Part shown: positions 50,649 to 52,411 of the stretch, one piece after another
Position numbering within the stretch: the first letter of the stretch is position 1
Layout: each line of letters opens with the position of its first letter
Source: JBCDAP01 sp038747915
Lineage (GTDB): Bacteria; Planctomycetota; Phycisphaerae; Phycisphaerales; UBA1924
Direction of reading: 5' to 3'
NCBI GenBank assembly: GCA_038747915.1
Contig: JBCDJJ010000017.1
Location: forward strand, 1 to 52,411
Length of the DNA: 52,411 bases
The notes under the pieces: model-generated
Told to the model about the DNA's origin: nothing
Databases searched by the model: none
What the model saw: only the letters and a program-made list of their open reading frames with translations
Translations under genes and position numbers: made by a program

Positions 50649-51231
50649 TGCCCCCCCCAGACGATCAACCGTTTCATGCGGAGAACATCCACGAATGATG
50701 GCGCCGACGCACGGCCAGATGACAACACGCCTTGTTGGCAGCGGCTGACTTGCTTGGCGAGCCACCGGCCATTGATGAAGCCTGGGTGTCCGAGAGCCGC
50801 ATCCACGAGAATCGATATCGCACCTTCGGCGAAGGAGATGACGATGAGGGTGGGTAGTATGGCGAGCCAGTGCTTACCGAGTTGATGATGCAGTACTTCT
50901 CGGATAACAATACTTTGCGCAACTAGCCGAACATGCGGATACTCGGCCGAGCATCCTGGGGCACATCGTCGCGCTACCGTTCAAACCTGTTCCGACAGCT
51001 ATCGTACTATTGAGGTCTTGTTCACCTTGAACGATTTTACCTCAAACCATTCATTTTCTGACCTGGAGAACGACCTGTTGTCAGCCACACCTCAGTCCCT
51101 TGAACATCAACGCGGCGGCGCTGAATGGTATCTGCCGATGGCCTCACACATGAATGCTGCGCGACGACCAATGTACTCCTCCTCTTCGCGCAGCGGTTCC
51201 TCATCGGCGGCGTCACGATAGGAGGTATGAA
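50649..51231. other. Intergenic region before the formylglycine-generating enzyme
   Basis: About 580 bases. A run of eight C follows the peptidase stop. No gene, terminator or RNA fold is convincing. The last part provides the strong GGAGG ribosome-binding site (51221-51225) for the gene at 51232. Confidence 0.4.
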
Positions 51232-52284
51232 GTGAGTACACGACGAGCACTCCATTTGTCTGCACTGACTGCTGTGGCGTGCGCACTCTCGGGTGCCGCC
51301 TATGCACAGGCTCAACCGAACGACCAGGCTTCACATCATGAGGATCGATTCAAGGGCATGGCGTGGATCCCTGCTGGCGAGTTCACCATGGGTTCCGATG
51401 CCACGTACGCCAGGCTCAACGAGCGGCCGGCAAGAACCGTCACAACCACGGGGTTCTGGATCGATGCCACCGAGGTCACCAACGCCCAGTTCCGGCGATT
51501 CATCGATGACACCGGGTATGTGACCACCGCCGAACAGCCCGTGGACTGGGAAGTCCTGAAGACGCAGCTTCCGCCCGGCACCCCGAAGCCCCCCGAGCAC
51601 GTGCTCCAACCCGGCTCGCTCGTGTTCACGCCGCCAGATCACCCGGTGCCGACCAGCAACGTCGCGCTGTGGTGGACGTGGACAACCGGCGCCAGCTGGC
51701 GGCACCCCGAGGGCCCCGGAAGCACTATCGACGGCCGCGATGACCACCCGGTGGTACACGTGTCGTGGTTCGACGCGATGGCCTACGCCGAGTGGGCCGG
51801 GAAGCAGCTGCCCACCGAGGCACACTGGGAACGTGCAGCCCGACTCGGCAGCGACGCCACGCGGTACATATGGGGCGACGAGCTCCACCCGCGCGGCGTG
51901 CATATGACCAATATCTGGCAGGGCACCTTCCCGCACCACAACCTCGTCGAAGACGGGTTCGCGCGAACCGCGCCCGTCGCGTCCTTCCCCGCCACCGAGC
52001 CAGGCCTGTTCGATATGGCCGGCAACGTGTGGGAGTGGACCCGCGACGCCGCCGACCCGCGGTTCGGCGACGCGACACAACACGGCCTCGACGCGGCCAG
52101 TCCGCCCACCATGATGGTCCAGAAAGGTGGATCGTTCCTGTGCCACGTGAGCTACTGCGAGAGCTACCGACCGAGCGCGAAGATGTCTTCGACACCGGAT
52201 TCGTCGCTCGGGCATCTCGGGTTCCGGTGCGTGGTTGTGCCGGAGATCGATGATGAATCAGGCGGAGAGCACGAGCCCGAGTAA
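51232..52284 (+). CDS. Formylglycine-generating enzyme (sulfatase-activating), exported
   Basis: A 350-residue FGE/SUMF1-family enzyme that oxidises the Cys of the CxPxR motif in sulfatases to formylglycine. It shows WIPAGEFTMGSD, GFWIDATEVTNAQF, VSWFDAMAYAEWAGKQLPTE, LFDMAGNVWEWTRD and GHLGFRC. KGGSFLCHVSYCESYR carries Cys304 and Cys309, at the spacing of the two copper-binding catalytic cysteines of human FGE (Cys336/Cys341). It is therefore a true FGE and not merely a C-type-lectin-fold relative. The GTG at 51232 with GGAGG 6 bases upstream gives the signal peptide HLSALTAVACALSGAAYAQA, so it should work outside the cytoplasm. The two Sec-exported sulfatases in the window are obvious clients. 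Confidence 0.92.
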   Translation: MSTRRALHLSALTAVACALSGAAYAQAQPNDQASHHEDRFKGMAWIPAGEFTMGSDATYARLNERPARTVTTTGFWIDATEVTNAQFRRFIDDTGYVTTAEQPVDWEVLKTQLPPGTPKPPEHVLQPGSLVFTPPDHPVPTSNVALWWTWTTGASWRHPEGPGSTIDGRDDHPVVHVSWFDAMAYAEWAGKQLPTEAHWERAARLGSDATRYIWGDELHPRGVHMTNIWQGTFPHHNLVEDGFARTAPVASFPATEPGLFDMAGNVWEWTRDAADPRFGDATQHGLDAASPPTMMVQKGGSFLCHVSYCESYRPSAKMSSTPDSSLGHLGFRCVVVPEIDDESGGEHEPE

Positions 52285-52310
52285 GTGGTGACCGGGCTCG
52301 CTCTACCTGA

Positions 52311-52411
52311 TCAGGATGTCGAAAGGAACGGGGCGAGGTACGCCGCCTCGGCAGCGAATATCCGTTCGCCCATCTCTCTGATTTGACGCGGCGTGCAGAT
52401 CGCCGAGGTGA
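52311..52411 (-). CDS. C-terminal end of an unidentified gene running off the right edge
   Basis: The minus strand is open from 52411 to a TGA at 52313-52311. It encodes 32 residues with protein-like composition (TPRQIREMGERIFAAEAAYL). It would converge with the formylglycine-generating enzyme gene, 26 bases apart. The fragment is too short to assign a family. Confidence 0.4.
   Translation of the reverse strand, partial: TSAICTPRQIREMGERIFAAEAAYLAPFLSTS

Noticed and set aside
49539..50765. Long minus-strand open frame opposite the prolyl oligopeptidase
   Set aside because: It is antisense to a gene with an intact catalytic triad; low-complexity Gly/Val/Glu-rich translation with no recognisable domain.
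50674..50922. 82-residue minus-strand frame before the formylglycine-generating enzyme gene
   Set aside because: Ser-rich, motif-free translation without a ribosome-binding site.
1..52411. CRISPR arrays, tRNA/rRNA genes, insertion sequences, prophage
   Set aside because: No regularly spaced repeats, tRNA-like sequence, transposase or phage genes were seen on either strand.

Overview
The window (about 52 kb, GC-rich, densely coding) looks like a chromosome segment of a planctomycete, most likely a marine, polysaccharide-degrading member of the Phycisphaerae. The indicators are three DUF1559-like pseudopilins, many secreted proteins ending in short dockerin-like EF-hand tails (DxNxDG...SFDV) or PEP-CTERM-like tails (PxPx, hydrophobic helix, RRRR), Cys-type sulfatases with a formylglycine-generating enzyme, and no SusC/SusD pair. 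This taxonomic call is inference from protein style, not from a marker gene.

Layout. (A) 140-5146, plus strand: deoxy-sugar catabolism (C-terminal part of a class II aldolase, LhgO-type FAD oxidase, Ldh-type NAD(P) dehydrogenase, rhamnulokinase, FucU mutarotase). Positions 1-217 are a fold-back inverted repeat of the aldolase gene and are probably an assembly or amplification artefact at a contig end. (B) 5357-14376, minus strand: LacI regulator, GH78 alpha-L-rhamnosidase, GH36/raffinose-synthase-like enzyme, exported parallel beta-helix hydrolase, GPH-family sugar transporter. (C) 14651-26077, plus strand: pseudopilin, two secreted dockerin-tailed proteins (one GH99/GH71-like), sulfatase, LamG/PEP-CTERM protein, sulfatase-LamG-dockerin protein, Tat-exported PhoD-like phosphatase. 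(D) 40437-26187, minus strand: a second LacI followed by a dockerin-tailed protein, pseudopilin, GH31 with dockerin, PEP-CTERM protein, GH31, a fused solute-binding-protein/MalF permease and a MalG permease. (E) 41427-46028: a divergent pair of NxxGxxAF-repeat proteins plus a third pseudopilin. (F) 46168-52411: TPR-sulfotransferase, prolyl oligopeptidase, exported formylglycine-generating enzyme, and the end of one more gene.

Reading: cell-surface or periplasmic sulfatases, GH31s and the GH99-like enzyme would trim a sulfated heteropolysaccharide containing alpha-rhamnose, alpha-galactose and alpha-xylose or glucose. Oligosaccharides would enter through the CUT1-type ABC transporter and the GPH symporter. 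Cytoplasmic GH78 and GH36 would release monosaccharides, and region A would take rhamnose/fucose to dihydroxyacetone phosphate and L-lactaldehyde and onward. The formylglycine-generating enzyme would activate the two sulfatases.

The most striking pattern is a module seen three times: one pseudopilin plus a pair of homologous secreted proteins, one with a PEP-CTERM tail and one with a dockerin-like tail. Candidate operators for both LacI proteins can be seen as well.
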